Assembly: GCA_003605055.1 (NCBI GenBank)
Contig: QZKP01000031.1
Coordinates: 1 to 64,000, forward strand
From: Desulfarculus sp.
GTDB lineage: Bacteria; Desulfobacterota; Desulfarculia; Desulfarculales; Desulfarculaceae
Length of the DNA stretch: 64,000 nucleotides
Reading direction: 5' to 3'
Of the stretch, positions 53,365 through 61,490 are shown piece by piece. A model generated the notes under the pieces. It saw only the letters and a list, made by a program, of their open reading frames with translations, had not been told where the DNA came from and made no database searches. The first letter of the stretch is position 1. Each line of letters starts with the position of its first letter. Both the position numbers and the translations under genes were made by a program.

Positions 53365-56307
53365 CTAGCTCCTCCCCTGGGCCGCGCGGTTGTCGTAATC
53401 CAGGTGCACCAGCAGATCGCTGCGTCCCACCAGCTCCCGCACGCTGTGCATGCCCAGGCGCCAGAGTATCTCCCTCAGCTGCATGGCCCAGGAAGTGAAC
53501 AGATTGATCAGGCGCCGGGAGCCCCATTCCACGTCATAGGCCAGGGCCAGCTCGCTGTCGGTGGTGGCGATGCCCCGCGGGCAGCCCCGGCCGGACTCGC
53601 AGTTGGCGCAGCGGATGCACTCCAGCGCCACCAAGTCCGCCGTGCCGGTGACCACGCCGTCGGCGCCCAGGGCGATGGCCTTGGCCACGTCCCAGGCGGT
53701 GCGTAGGCCGCCCGAGGCGATCAGGGTGATATGCTCGCGGATGCCCTCCTCCTTGAGGAAGCGGTGGACCAGGGGGATGGCGTACTCGATGGGCATGGCG
53801 ATGTTCTTCTTGGCGATGTCCGGGGCCGCGCCGGTGCCGCCGTAGGAGCCGTCCAGGTGCACGATGTGGGCGCCGGCGTAGTAGGAGCCCACGGCCACCA
53901 TGTCCACGTCAATGGGGGTGGAGACCTTCACCGAAACCAGGGCCCGCTCGTTGATCTGCTTGATCCAGTCCACGTGCTTCTTGTGGTCTTCCACCGAGTA
54001 CACCGAGTGGAAGGGGAAGGGGCTGAACAGGGCGTTGCCCTCCACCGCCTCGCGCATCTTGGCCACCGCCGGGGTCACCTTGTCGCCCAGCAGATGCCCG
54101 CCCAGGCCGGGCTTGGCGCCCTGGGCGTACTTGAACTCCACGATGCGCACCCGCTGGATCGTCTCCTCGCGCACCCCGAACAGCCCGGTGGCCACCTGAG
54201 TGATGACGTGATCGTCAAACTCCTTGAGGGCATCGGGATAGCCGCCCTCGCCAGTGCAGTTGAAGGAGTCCAGGCTGGCCAGGGCCTTGGTGCGGCTGAG
54301 CATCGTGGCCTGGCTCACGGAGCCGAAACTCATGCCGCCGCCGTAGACCGGCAATCCTATTTCCACCCGCGGCCGGTCGTCGTCGCTGCGCCGGTTCAGG
54401 GGGATGGACAGGTTCACCTCGGCCGGGGTGAAGCTCTTATCCGGCGGCTCGGGCGGGAAGCTGAAGTCCATGCGGTCCAGTCCGCCGCCGCTGGCCCCCA
54501 CCCGGTACTCCAGACCGTTGTCCGGCGGCCGGCCGGTCTCGGCCTGGATCCAGGTGCTCACCAGCAGGTCCGCGGTCCAGCGCGGGTCGCCGAAGGTCTG
54601 CCAGGCCGGGTTGGGCCCCACCCGGATGGCCCCCACCGGGCACTCGTCGCCGCAGTAGGCGCCGAGGGAGCGGCAGTGCTCCGCCCCCCGGCAGTTCTGG
54701 CTGCGCGGGGTCAGCATGCGGCCGGCGGCCATGACGTGCACGCCGTAGCGGCACACCTCGGCGCACTTGCCGCAGGCGATGCAGGCGCTGGTGCGCACCG
54801 CCTTGAATTTGGTAAGCGGGTTGCGGTAGCGCGAGGGCGCCGGCTGCACCTGCTCCGCGCCGGTCACGTACTGGCCCGGCTCCAGGGGGGGCGGCGGAGG
54901 CGCGGCCTGGTCCGGCTCGTAGGCGCTCACCCGCTGGCCGAACAGGGGCGCAAAGCTCATCTTCTCCAGGTCCTCGAAGAACATGGCCCGGCCCACCTCG
55001 CCGCGCAGGCGGCGGACCTCGCGCATGCCCATGGCGCCCATGACCTCGATGAGTTGGGCGTGGAGGGCGCCCAACAGGTTCAGCACCCGGGCGCTGCCGA
55101 TCTGCTCGGGAATGGTGTCCAGGTCCACCGGGCACTCGAAGCCGTTCTGGCAGTTGTGGCACATGCGGCATTCCATGGCCACGTTCAAGGCTAAATCCAG
55201 GCCCACGCCGTCCACGCCGCAGATGATGGTCTTGGCCACGTGCTCAGCCATGGCCACCCCGCCGCTGGCCAACACCGTCACCTGCTCGCGGCAGGCTTCG
55301 GCCACCAGCTTCAGATGCACCTCCCGGACCAGCTTGGTCAGGAAGTTCCCCGCGGCCGGGCCCAGGCCCTGGCCCTGGTAGCCGGCCTGCAGGTGGATCA
55401 CCTCGCCGCCGCCCAGGGCCAACTTGGCCGCCCGCTCCGGGGCCTGGCCGTCCAGGGGCAGGCGCACCGAGACGATGAGGCCGGGCAGCTTTTCCTTGAG
55501 GGCCGCGGCCTGCTCCAGCACCTGCTCGGACCAGGCCAGCTCCACCAGGGGCACGCCCTCCAAGGGAGACAGGTCCCGGGGCACGCCGTCGAGCTTGACG
55601 ATGAGGTGCGGCCGGAACTCGGCCAGCAGCTCGGCCGCCTCGGCGTAGGTGGCCACGGCCAGGGTGTGGCCCTGCACGGCCGCGCTGACCACCGCCCGGC
55701 GGGTGCTGGGGCCGATGGCGCCCCAGGGGGCCATGTCCAGCAGCATGGGCACCGGCAGCTCCAGGAAGGGAGGCACCTCATTGAGCATGCGCCCCTGGTC
55801 GTCGAAGACCAGGCGCTCGGGCCGGCGGCCCAGCTCGATGACCGTGCTGATGTATTCGCGGCCGTGGATGCCGTCGCGGGTGGGGCGGACGATCTCGCTC
55901 ATGTCCGTCCACATCTGGTCAAAGCCCGGTCCGCAGAAGCGTCCGCGGTAGCCGGCGCCCGAGACCGGGATCTTGCCGGTGTCCGCCTGCTTCCACAGGC
56001 TGGCGATCACGTCCGGCCGCCAGTACTCATCGCCCATGCGCTGGTACTGGGGGTTCAGGGCGCGGCTCAGGATGCCTTTTTTGCACTCCTGCACGCAGCG
56101 CATGCAGGCCAGGCAAAGGTGGTCGCCGCTGTCCACCACGCGCTCGGCGTTGAAGGCCCGCTTGCGGTAGACGTCGTATATGCAGGCCTCGCGCTTGACG
56201 CATTCCAGGCAGCCCAGGCACTCCTCGGTCTCCAGGGCCATGATCTTGGATACCGGAGCCAGGCGCGGAGCCACCGGCGAGACATTGAGGTGGTACTTTT
56301 CGCTCAT
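53365..56307 (-). CDS. FMN/ferredoxin glutamate synthase subunit, internally duplicated
   Basis: A 980-residue protein in two parallel halves. Each has a pair of 4Fe-4S-type Cys clusters, a W-x-x-D...W-x-Q-A-x-T-G linker and a glutamate-synthase barrel end with L-A-S-G-G ... E-C-R/I-x-C-x-N-C. In the first half (about 1-455) the barrel is shortened and the FMN-loop motifs are absent; the second half (about 485-980) has the full domain, including G-G-M-S-F-G-S, G-E-G-G and D-G-S-Y-G-G-T-G-A. It would move electrons from ferredoxin to 2-oxoglutarate plus ammonia. Co-translated with the amidotransferase gene three bases downstream. Confidence 0.87.
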   Translation of the reverse strand: MSEKYHLNVSPVAPRLAPVSKIMALETEECLGCLECVKREACIYDVYRKRAFNAERVVDSGDHLCLACMRCVQECKKGILSRALNPQYQRMGDEYWRPDVIASLWKQADTGKIPVSGAGYRGRFCGPGFDQMWTDMSEIVRPTRDGIHGREYISTVIELGRRPERLVFDDQGRMLNEVPPFLELPVPMLLDMAPWGAIGPSTRRAVVSAAVQGHTLAVATYAEAAELLAEFRPHLIVKLDGVPRDLSPLEGVPLVELAWSEQVLEQAAALKEKLPGLIVSVRLPLDGQAPERAAKLALGGGEVIHLQAGYQGQGLGPAAGNFLTKLVREVHLKLVAEACREQVTVLASGGVAMAEHVAKTIICGVDGVGLDLALNVAMECRMCHNCQNGFECPVDLDTIPEQIGSARVLNLLGALHAQLIEVMGAMGMREVRRLRGEVGRAMFFEDLEKMSFAPLFGQRVSAYEPDQAAPPPPPLEPGQYVTGAEQVQPAPSRYRNPLTKFKAVRTSACIACGKCAEVCRYGVHVMAAGRMLTPRSQNCRGAEHCRSLGAYCGDECPVGAIRVGPNPAWQTFGDPRWTADLLVSTWIQAETGRPPDNGLEYRVGASGGGLDRMDFSFPPEPPDKSFTPAEVNLSIPLNRRSDDDRPRVEIGLPVYGGGMSFGSVSQATMLSRTKALASLDSFNCTGEGGYPDALKEFDDHVITQVATGLFGVREETIQRVRIVEFKYAQGAKPGLGGHLLGDKVTPAVAKMREAVEGNALFSPFPFHSVYSVEDHKKHVDWIKQINERALVSVKVSTPIDVDMVAVGSYYAGAHIVHLDGSYGGTGAAPDIAKKNIAMPIEYAIPLVHRFLKEEGIREHITLIASGGLRTAWDVAKAIALGADGVVTGTADLVALECIRCANCESGRGCPRGIATTDSELALAYDVEWGSRRLINLFTSWAMQLREILWRLGMHSVRELVGRSDLLVHLDYDNRAAQGRS

Positions 56308-56351
56308 CTTCGTTCCTGTCGTCGCTGCCTGCGGCGCGGGCCCCGGGGGGC

Positions 56352-57293
56352 CTACACCTGCGGCCGCGGGGTCAGGCCGGCGGCCGGGATGATCTCCCGC
56401 AGGAGCTCCTCGGCCTCGATGGCCTGCAAGTGCACGCCCTTGACCCCGGGCAGTTCCCGGACCGCCTGGATCAGCTCCACGGTGACCTTGATGCCCTCGG
56501 CCTTGGGGTCGGAGGCGCCCTTCAGGCGGGCGGTCAGCTCCGCGGGCACCACCACCCCGGGCACGTTGTTGTGCATGTAGGTCAGCATGCCGGCCGAGCG
56601 GGGCACGATGATCCCCGGCAGGATGGCCGCCTTCTCGGTCAGGCCCTGGTCGTGGGCCTGGGCCAACTGCTGAGCGAAGGCCTTTACGTCGTAAACCGCC
56701 TGGGTCTGGATGAAGTCCGCGCCGGCGGCGATCTTCTTGGCCAGGCGGGTGACCCGGAACTCCTTGGGCGGTCCCAGGGGGGTCCAGGCCGCGCCGATGA
56801 AAAAGGCCGGCCTGCTGGTCAGCTCGTCGCCGCTGGCCTGCAGCCCTTCGTCACGCATGCCCTTGAGAATGGCTAAGAGCTGCATGGAGTCCACGTCGTA
56901 GACTCCCTTGGCCCCGGGGTGTCCCTTGAGCTTGCCGCCGGCGCCGGCCCGCTGGTGGTCGCCGCTGATGGCCAGCACGTTCCGGAGCCCCAGGGCAGAG
57001 GCGCCCAGCAGGTCGCTCTGCATGGCGATGCGGTTGCGGTCCCGGCAGGTCATCTGCATCACCGGCTCCAGGCCTGCGTCCAGCACCAGCTTGGCGGCGG
57101 CTATGGAGGACATGCGCACCACCGCGGTCTGGTTGTCGGTGATGTTGTAGGCGTCGGCCAGGCCCTTTAAGAGAGCAGCCTTCTTGGCCACCACCTCGGC
57201 GTCCGGCCCGCGGGGGGGGCCGATTTCGGCGGTGAGGGCGAACTGGCCCGCGGCCAGCACCTTTTCCAGATTGGTCGAGGCTTTCAAGCTCAT
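56352..57293 (-). CDS. metF: Methylene-tetrahydrofolate reductase
   Basis: A 313-residue TIM-barrel flavoprotein that interconverts 5,10-methylene- and 5-methyl-tetrahydrofolate in the methyl branch of the acetyl-CoA pathway and in methionine synthesis. T-A-E-I-G-P-P-R-G near residue 21 carries the catalytic Glu; the T-C-R-D-R-N and I-S-G-D-H segments and F-I-Q-T-Q bind folate and FAD. The short form without a regulatory C-terminal domain matches acetogen and sulfate-reducer types. It overlaps metV upstream (ATGA), so they form one complex or message. Confidence 0.94.
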   Translation of the reverse strand: MSLKASTNLEKVLAAGQFALTAEIGPPRGPDAEVVAKKAALLKGLADAYNITDNQTAVVRMSSIAAAKLVLDAGLEPVMQMTCRDRNRIAMQSDLLGASALGLRNVLAISGDHQRAGAGGKLKGHPGAKGVYDVDSMQLLAILKGMRDEGLQASGDELTSRPAFFIGAAWTPLGPPKEFRVTRLAKKIAAGADFIQTQAVYDVKAFAQQLAQAHDQGLTEKAAILPGIIVPRSAGMLTYMHNNVPGVVVPAELTARLKGASDPKAEGIKVTVELIQAVRELPGVKGVHLQAIEAEELLREIIPAAGLTPRPQV

Positions 57294-57961
57294 GGCCGCA
57301 AATCCTCCCGCAGCATCCGCTTGGGCCCGCCGGCCGGCGAGTTGGACCAGTCCTTGGGTCGGCGCACCGCGCTCAGGCGATCCAACTGGCCCCGGGCCTT
57401 GGCCCGCTCCACGATGAGGTTCCAGATACAGGGCGTGTCCTCGCTGATCTCACAACTGCCGCTGGTGCGGGTGCCGCCGCAGGGCCCGTTCAGCAGGCTC
57501 TTGGCGCAGCGGGAGACCGGGCACAGGCCGAAGGTCTCGCCCAGCACGCAGTCGCCGCAGGCGGCGCAGCGAGTGGTCCACAGGCCGGGCGCCTCGCGCA
57601 GGGACAGGGAGGTGGTGTTCACGCCGGGGTAGAAGGCGATCTGAGGGAAGCGCTCGGCCAGCAGTTGCATGCCGATGCCGCAGGCCAGGCTCATGATGGC
57701 GTCCACGCCTTCGGCGGCCGGGACAAAAGGCTCTATGAACTCCGGCTCGCACTGCCGCTCCAGGGTGCCGGTGATAATCTCCACCGGGCTGCCTTCCTTG
57801 GCCAGGGCCATGCGCAGCAGCGGGGCCAGGGTCTCCACCTCGCGCTCCCCGCCGGCGGCGCACTCGGCCACGCAGGTGGCGCAACCCAGCAGGAGCACCT
57901 TTTGGTGGCCGCGCAGATAACCCACCAGTTCGGGTATGGGCTTCCACTCTGCGGTGATCAT
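57290..57961 (-). CDS. metV: Methylene-THF reductase zinc/iron-sulfur subunit MetV
   Basis: A 223-residue Cys-rich protein of the MTHFR C-terminal (PF12225) type. L-G-C-A-T-C-V-A-E-C, L-A-C-G-I-G, C-A-A-C-G-D-C, L-C-P-V-S-R-C and L-N-G-P-C-G-G appear in order. In acetogens MetV partners MetF and passes electrons to it from iron-sulfur or Hdr-type proteins. ATGA junctions with the genes on both sides imply coupled translation. An NADH-dependent route is not indicated because no NAD-binding partner is encoded nearby. Confidence 0.9.
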   Translation of the reverse strand: MITAEWKPIPELVGYLRGHQKVLLLGCATCVAECAAGGEREVETLAPLLRMALAKEGSPVEIITGTLERQCEPEFIEPFVPAAEGVDAIMSLACGIGMQLLAERFPQIAFYPGVNTTSLSLREAPGLWTTRCAACGDCVLGETFGLCPVSRCAKSLLNGPCGGTRTSGSCEISEDTPCIWNLIVERAKARGQLDRLSAVRRPKDWSNSPAGGPKRMLREDLRP

Positions 57962-58392
57962 CAGCTGCTAACTCCTTTCAGGGGATTGGGTCCCAGGGGC
58001 CGAACCGCCTCGGCCCGCTGGCCGGCCATCTCCGTGATGGACTCCAGGCTCAGGCCCTGGCCGCGGGCCAGGCCCAGGCGCTCGGGTTCCAGCCCAGCCT
58101 GCTGCAACAGGCCCTGGGCGTAGGCCAGGCGCTTCCCGGCCCGCATGCTGCCCACCAGGTGCTGGCAGGCGTTGTCCGGGCAGGCCACCAACTGCAGGCC
58201 GTCCGCGCCCTTTTCCAGGATGCGCATCAGGTTGTGGACCTGCATCTTGCTGGAGCAGGGCAGGAGCACAAGTTGGGCCGCGAACCCTTGGCCGGGTCGG
58301 CGGCCCTCAAATGGCTGGGCATCGGCGGCCAGGCACTGTCGGCAATAGAGCACCGTGATCCGCGGCTGAAACTTGTTCGCTGGGGCTGCCAT
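57961..58392 (-). CDS. MvhD/FlpD-family iron-sulfur protein
   Basis: A 143-residue protein of the methyl-viologen-reducing-hydrogenase delta family, which shuttles electrons between hydrogenase, Hdr and reductase modules. Y-C-R-Q-C-L-A-A-D resembles the family's first Cys pair, L-P-C-S-S-K-M is the second block and G-A-D-G-L-Q-L-V-A-C-P-D-N-A-C is the third. The start at 58392 has GGAGAG about five bases upstream. It is the first gene of the operon, with a leader of about 190 bases, and its stop overlaps the metV start. No HdrA is encoded here. Confidence 0.86.
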   Translation of the reverse strand: MAAPANKFQPRITVLYCRQCLAADAQPFEGRRPGQGFAAQLVLLPCSSKMQVHNLMRILEKGADGLQLVACPDNACQHLVGSMRAGKRLAYAQGLLQQAGLEPERLGLARGQGLSLESITEMAGQRAEAVRPLGPNPLKGVSS

Positions 58393-58573
58393 CAACTCTC
58401 TCCGGGCCAATGAGCGGCCGACGGGGCCGCGATTGGATGTCCTGTGTCGCCGGGCGCGGCCGATCCCCCGGCCGCCTCGGGCGGCGCGCAGGCCGTGCTT
58501 CACTTGCATAATTGAAATGAGCCCGCCGCCTGTGGCAGGGACGTAGCCAATGGGCAGAGCCCGACGCCGACAC

Positions 58574-58586
58574 GGCAACAATTGCC
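58574..58586. promoter_or_regulatory. Operator candidate 1, overlapping the operon start site
   Basis: GGCAA-N3-TTGCC, directly downstream of the minus-strand -10 element. A protein bound here would block initiation of the metabolic operon. Confidence 0.62.
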
Positions 58587-58615
58587 TTTATGACACGCCC
58601 TCCGCACGATGTCAA
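58587..58615 (-). promoter_or_regulatory. Promoter of the mvhD-metV-metF-glutamate synthase operon
   Basis: On the minus strand a perfect TTGACA (58610-58615) and CATAAA (58587-58592) are 17 bases apart. Transcription would begin near 58580, inside the inverted repeat at 58574-58586. Confidence 0.72.
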
Positions 58616-58683
58616 GGGCCGGCGCGGAGCGGGAATCGAATTATATAACTGCTGATGGTAATTAGATAAATATCATGCATCCC

Positions 58684-58699
58684 GGCAAGCCCTTTTGCC
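58684..58699. promoter_or_regulatory. Operator candidate 2, between the promoters
   Basis: GGCAA-N6-TTGCC. The six-base spacer matches the known spacing of NrpR sites in methanogens (GGAA-N6-TTCC), which makes it the best fit to a known site of the four. Confidence 0.55.
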
Positions 58700-58734
58700 T
58701 TCTAACGGGCAATACTTCTGGAAAATCTGAATGG

Positions 58735-58748
58735 CGGCAATATTGCCG
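58735..58748. promoter_or_regulatory. Operator candidate 3, perfect 14-bp palindrome upstream of the nrpR promoter
   Basis: CGGCAATATTGCCG, a GGCAA-N2-TTGCC core extended by one pair, ending nine bases before the -35 element of the plus-strand promoter. Confidence 0.6.
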
Positions 58749-58757
58749 TATTCAGCC

Positions 58758-58786
58758 TTGACACCCTGGCATAAGACGGCTAGGCT
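58758..58786 (+). promoter_or_regulatory. Promoter of the nrpR-like gene
   Basis: A perfect TTGACA (58758-58763) is followed after 17 bases by TAGGCT (58781-58786). Transcription would begin near 58793, with a leader of about 55 bases. Confidence 0.58.
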
Positions 58787-58804
58787 TTGGCCAGATGGGC
58801 GGGC

Positions 58805-58817
58805 GGCAAGCCTTGCC
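58805..58817. promoter_or_regulatory. Operator candidate 4, in the nrpR leader
   Basis: GGCAA-N3-TTGCC, about 12 bases inside the predicted nrpR message, the position expected for autoregulation by a roadblock. Confidence 0.55.
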
Positions 58818-58848
58818 TCAAACCTGAGGTGCTCCACGCGAGGCATCC

Positions 58849-59841
58849 ATGGACGAACGCACCCGACGCAAGATTCTGGATGTGCTCAGGGTCCTGTCCG
58901 AGTCCGAGCGGGCCTTGGGCGGCACCCGTATTGCCCAGGCTCTGGCACTGGCCGGCCGGGACATGAGCCAGCGCACCATCCGCTACTATCTGGGGCTCAC
59001 CGACACCGAGGGCCTGACCGAGCAGGTGGGCCGCCGGGGCCGGCGGCTGACCGAGCTGGGCCGCCAGGAGCTGGAGACGGCCTACGTGGCCGACAAGGTG
59101 GGCTTCGTGGCCGCCCGGGCCGACGCCCTGGTCTACGGCATGGACTTCAAGATCCGCCAGGGCCGCGGCAAGGTGGTGGTCAATCTCTCGGTGCTGCACG
59201 AGACGGACCTGCCCCGGGCCAAGGCCGTCATGCGCCGGGTATTCGAGGCCGGCTACTCCCTGGGCGACCGGCTGCTCATCGGCCGGCCGGGTCAGAAGGT
59301 GGGGCTGTTCCAGCCCGGACCCCAGGAGGTGGTGGTGGCCACCGTCTGCTCCGTGGCGATCAACGGCGCGCTCCTGGCCGAGGGCGTGCCCATGACCAAC
59401 CGCTTCGGCGGGCTCTTGCAGATACAGGACCACAAGCCGGTGCGCTTCACCCAGATCATCAACTACGACGGCACCACCTTGGACCCCCTGGAGATATTCA
59501 TCAAGGGCCAGATGACCTCCGTCAGCCGGGCCGTGGCCGAGGGAGAGGGCGTGATCGGCGCCAGCTTCCGGGAGATACCGGCCCCGGCCGCCGAGGAGGT
59601 CCGGCGCCAGGTGCCCCGCCTGGAGCGGGCCGGCCTGGGCGGCATCCTCCTGGTGGGGCGTCCGGGCCAGCCGCTCTTGGAGGTGCCCGTGCCGCCCGGG
59701 CGGGTGGGCATGGTGGTGCGCGGCGGGCTCAACCCCCTGGCCGCGGTGGAGGAGGAGGGCATCGCCACCAGCAACCGGGCCTTTGGCCAGTTGTTCCCCT
59801 TCGAAGAGCTAAAGCACTATAGCGAGGTGTTGGCTGATTAG
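58849..59841 (+). CDS. nrpR: NrpR-like nitrogen-regulation repressor
   Basis: A 330-residue protein. Residues about 1-75 form a winged helix like the RNase R/NrpR type (D-M-S-Q-R-T-I-R-Y-Y as the recognition region, G-R-R-G-R wing). Residues about 80-325 match one NrpR effector domain, with I-N-Y-D-G-T-T-L-D-P-L-E and A-S-F-R-E-I-P landmarks. In methanogens NrpR senses 2-oxoglutarate and represses nitrogen-fixation and glutamine-synthetase genes. ATG at 58849 has GAGG five bases upstream. It is divergent from the glutamate synthase operon, the likely target. Confidence 0.9.
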   Translation: MDERTRRKILDVLRVLSESERALGGTRIAQALALAGRDMSQRTIRYYLGLTDTEGLTEQVGRRGRRLTELGRQELETAYVADKVGFVAARADALVYGMDFKIRQGRGKVVVNLSVLHETDLPRAKAVMRRVFEAGYSLGDRLLIGRPGQKVGLFQPGPQEVVVATVCSVAINGALLAEGVPMTNRFGGLLQIQDHKPVRFTQIINYDGTTLDPLEIFIKGQMTSVSRAVAEGEGVIGASFREIPAPAAEEVRRQVPRLERAGLGGILLVGRPGQPLLEVPVPPGRVGMVVRGGLNPLAAVEEEGIATSNRAFGQLFPFEELKHYSEVLAD

Positions 59842-59849
59842 CAGCCCGC

Positions 59850-60491
59850 TTAGCGGCCCGCCGTTGCCTGCACCTGGCTCTCCAGATAGCGCCGCAGCAG
59901 CTCCACCACCTGGGCCGGGGTGAGGCCGGCGCCGGCCTTGCCCAGGTCTTTCATCTGCAGCCGGGCCAGGTCCAGGCTGCGTTTTTGGCCCGAAGGCCCC
60001 TGCCGCACGATGAGACGCGCCCGGTCCACCAGCAGGCGGTCTATCTGCAAACGCAGCCCGGGCGGCAGGCGCTGGACGCCGGCGGCCAGACGGCCGGCGA
60101 TGCGCTCCAGGCCGCTCTTTAACGCCTCGGCCGAGCGGTCCTGGCCGCTCGGCCCCAGGATGAAGGCCGGCCCGCTGATTACCAGGTCCTCAATGACGAT
60201 CTTGGGTTCGATGAGAGACTCCAGCTTCACCCGCAGGCGGAGCGAGGCCACCAGGGCCGCGTAGGGGCCGGGGTTGCCGTAGGGGTCGCCGATCTCCAGG
60301 CCCCTCAGGAGCACCTGGGCCGGGAACACCTCCACCTTGACCATCTCCACCTGCACCGGCGTCTGCATGATGCGCGAGCCGAAGTGGGTGATCCCTTTTT
60401 GCGCGATGAGGTCCAGGCTGAGATACAGGGCCGCCACCGCGGCCACCACCGTCAGCAGCATCCCCAACAGGACAAGAAGCACTTTTTTCAT
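59850..60491 (-). CDS. AsmA/DUF748-like envelope protein, short
   Basis: A 213-residue protein with an N-terminal membrane anchor or signal (about residues 4-27). The rest matches the first repeats of AsmA-like proteins: G-S-R-I-M-Q-T-P-V, then V-F-P-A-Q-V-L-L-R-G-L-E-I-G-D-P, a form often seen in bridge-type lipid-transport proteins. It is much shorter than E. coli AsmA (about 617) and ends without a C-terminal anchor. It lies convergent to nrpR with eight bases between stops and divergent from the permease gene. Confidence 0.72.
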   Translation of the reverse strand: MKKVLLVLLGMLLTVVAAVAALYLSLDLIAQKGITHFGSRIMQTPVQVEMVKVEVFPAQVLLRGLEIGDPYGNPGPYAALVASLRLRVKLESLIEPKIVIEDLVISGPAFILGPSGQDRSAEALKSGLERIAGRLAAGVQRLPPGLRLQIDRLLVDRARLIVRQGPSGQKRSLDLARLQMKDLGKAGAGLTPAQVVELLRRYLESQVQATAGR

Positions 60492-60596
60492 GGCCAGCCT
60501 TCCGGGGCTCCTTTATGCTTGGCCCTGTGCATTGACCCTATCATTCCCCAGCGCGCGGCGGCAACCACCCCGGCCGCGCCATCCGGAAGGGGCGGC

Positions 60597-61490
60597 GTGC
60601 GACCAGCACTCTCACCGGGCAGGGACCTGATCAGCCTCCTGGCCGGCGCGATCCTGATCAGCTTCTCCAGCATCATGGTCAAGCTGGCCCAGGTGGGCCC
60701 CACCGCCTCGGGCTTCTACCGGGTGCTCCTGGGCGGGTTGGGGCTCCTGGCCCTGGTGCTGGCCCGGCGGGAGCGGCTCTGGGCCGGCTGGCGGCCCCTG
60801 GCCGGGGCCCTGGCCGCGGGGCTGTTCTTCGCCCTGGACCTGTTCTTTTGGCACCGCTCCATCCTCTACGTGGGCCCGGGCCTGGCCACCATCCTGGCCA
60901 ACTTCCAGGTGTTCATCCTGGCTGGGGCCGGGGTGCTGATGTTCGGCGAGCGGCCGGGCTGGCGCCTGGCCGCGGCCATACCCTTGGCCGTGCTGGGCCT
61001 GTTCATGGTGGTGGCCCAGGACTGGGTGCATTTGGGCCCTGAGTACCGCCTGGGGGTGGTCTTCGGCCTGGTCACGGCCCTGTGCTACGCCTGCTACCTG
61101 CTCACCCTGCGCGGGGCCATGCGCCGGCAGCCCACCCTGGGCGCCACGGCCAACGTGGCCCTCATCTCCCTGATCTGCGCCGGGCTGCTGGCCTTGGAGA
61201 TGCTCAACGCCGGGGAGTCCTTTGCGGTGCCCACGGCGGCCGACTGGGGTTGGCTCCTTATCTACGGGCTGGCCTGCCACGCCCTGGGCTGGGTGCTGAT
61301 CTCCCGGGGCCTGGGCCGCATCCCGGCCTCCCGGGCCGGCCTGTCCCTGCTGCTGCAGCCCACGCTTTCCTTTGTCTGGGACATGCTCCTGTTCGCCCGG
61401 CCCACCACCGCCCTGGAGGCCGCGGGCGCGGCCCTGGCCCTGGGCGCCATCTACCTGGGATCGCTCAGCCGGCCGGAGCAGAGCGGCTAG
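60597..61490 (+). CDS. EamA/DMT-family permease
   Basis: About 297 residues with ten likely membrane helices in two homologous EamA halves (the first ends near I-P-L-A-V-L-G-L-F near residue 130, the second with a G-x-x-L-x-L-G-A-I-Y end). Such permeases export metabolites; the substrate is unknown. GTG at 60597 with GGAAGGGG upstream gives normal family length; the frame is open to 60384 but that part overlaps the divergent gene. Its stop codon lies against the edge of the IS481 remnant. Confidence 0.88.
   Translation: MRPALSPGRDLISLLAGAILISFSSIMVKLAQVGPTASGFYRVLLGGLGLLALVLARRERLWAGWRPLAGALAAGLFFALDLFFWHRSILYVGPGLATILANFQVFILAGAGVLMFGERPGWRLAAAIPLAVLGLFMVVAQDWVHLGPEYRLGVVFGLVTALCYACYLLTLRGAMRRQPTLGATANVALISLICAGLLALEMLNAGESFAVPTAADWGWLLIYGLACHALGWVLISRGLGRIPASRAGLSLLLQPTLSFVWDMLLFARPTTALEAAGAALALGAIYLGSLSRPEQSG

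Larger units (their letters stand above)
58393..58848. promoter_or_regulatory. Divergent control region with four GGCAA/TTGCC inverted repeats
   Basis: A 456-bp region between the mvhD-metVF-glutamate synthase operon and the nrpR-like gene. It holds one promoter-like sequence for each direction, an AT-rich stretch at about 58631-58678, and four GGCAA-Nx-TTGCC repeats (listed separately). The 188-base leader of the minus-strand message contains GC-rich hairpins but no riboswitch or small gene I recognise. Confidence 0.7.

Noticed and set aside
53731-55194. Plus-strand open frame of 487 codons opposite the FMN subunit gene
   Set aside because: Low-complexity His/Ala/Val/Gly composition, antisense to a gene with clear motifs, no ribosome site.
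58393-58580. Possible riboswitch in the leader of the mvhD operon
   Set aside because: Only generic GC-rich hairpins were seen, with no conserved core that I could identify; the inverted repeats upstream explain regulation better.
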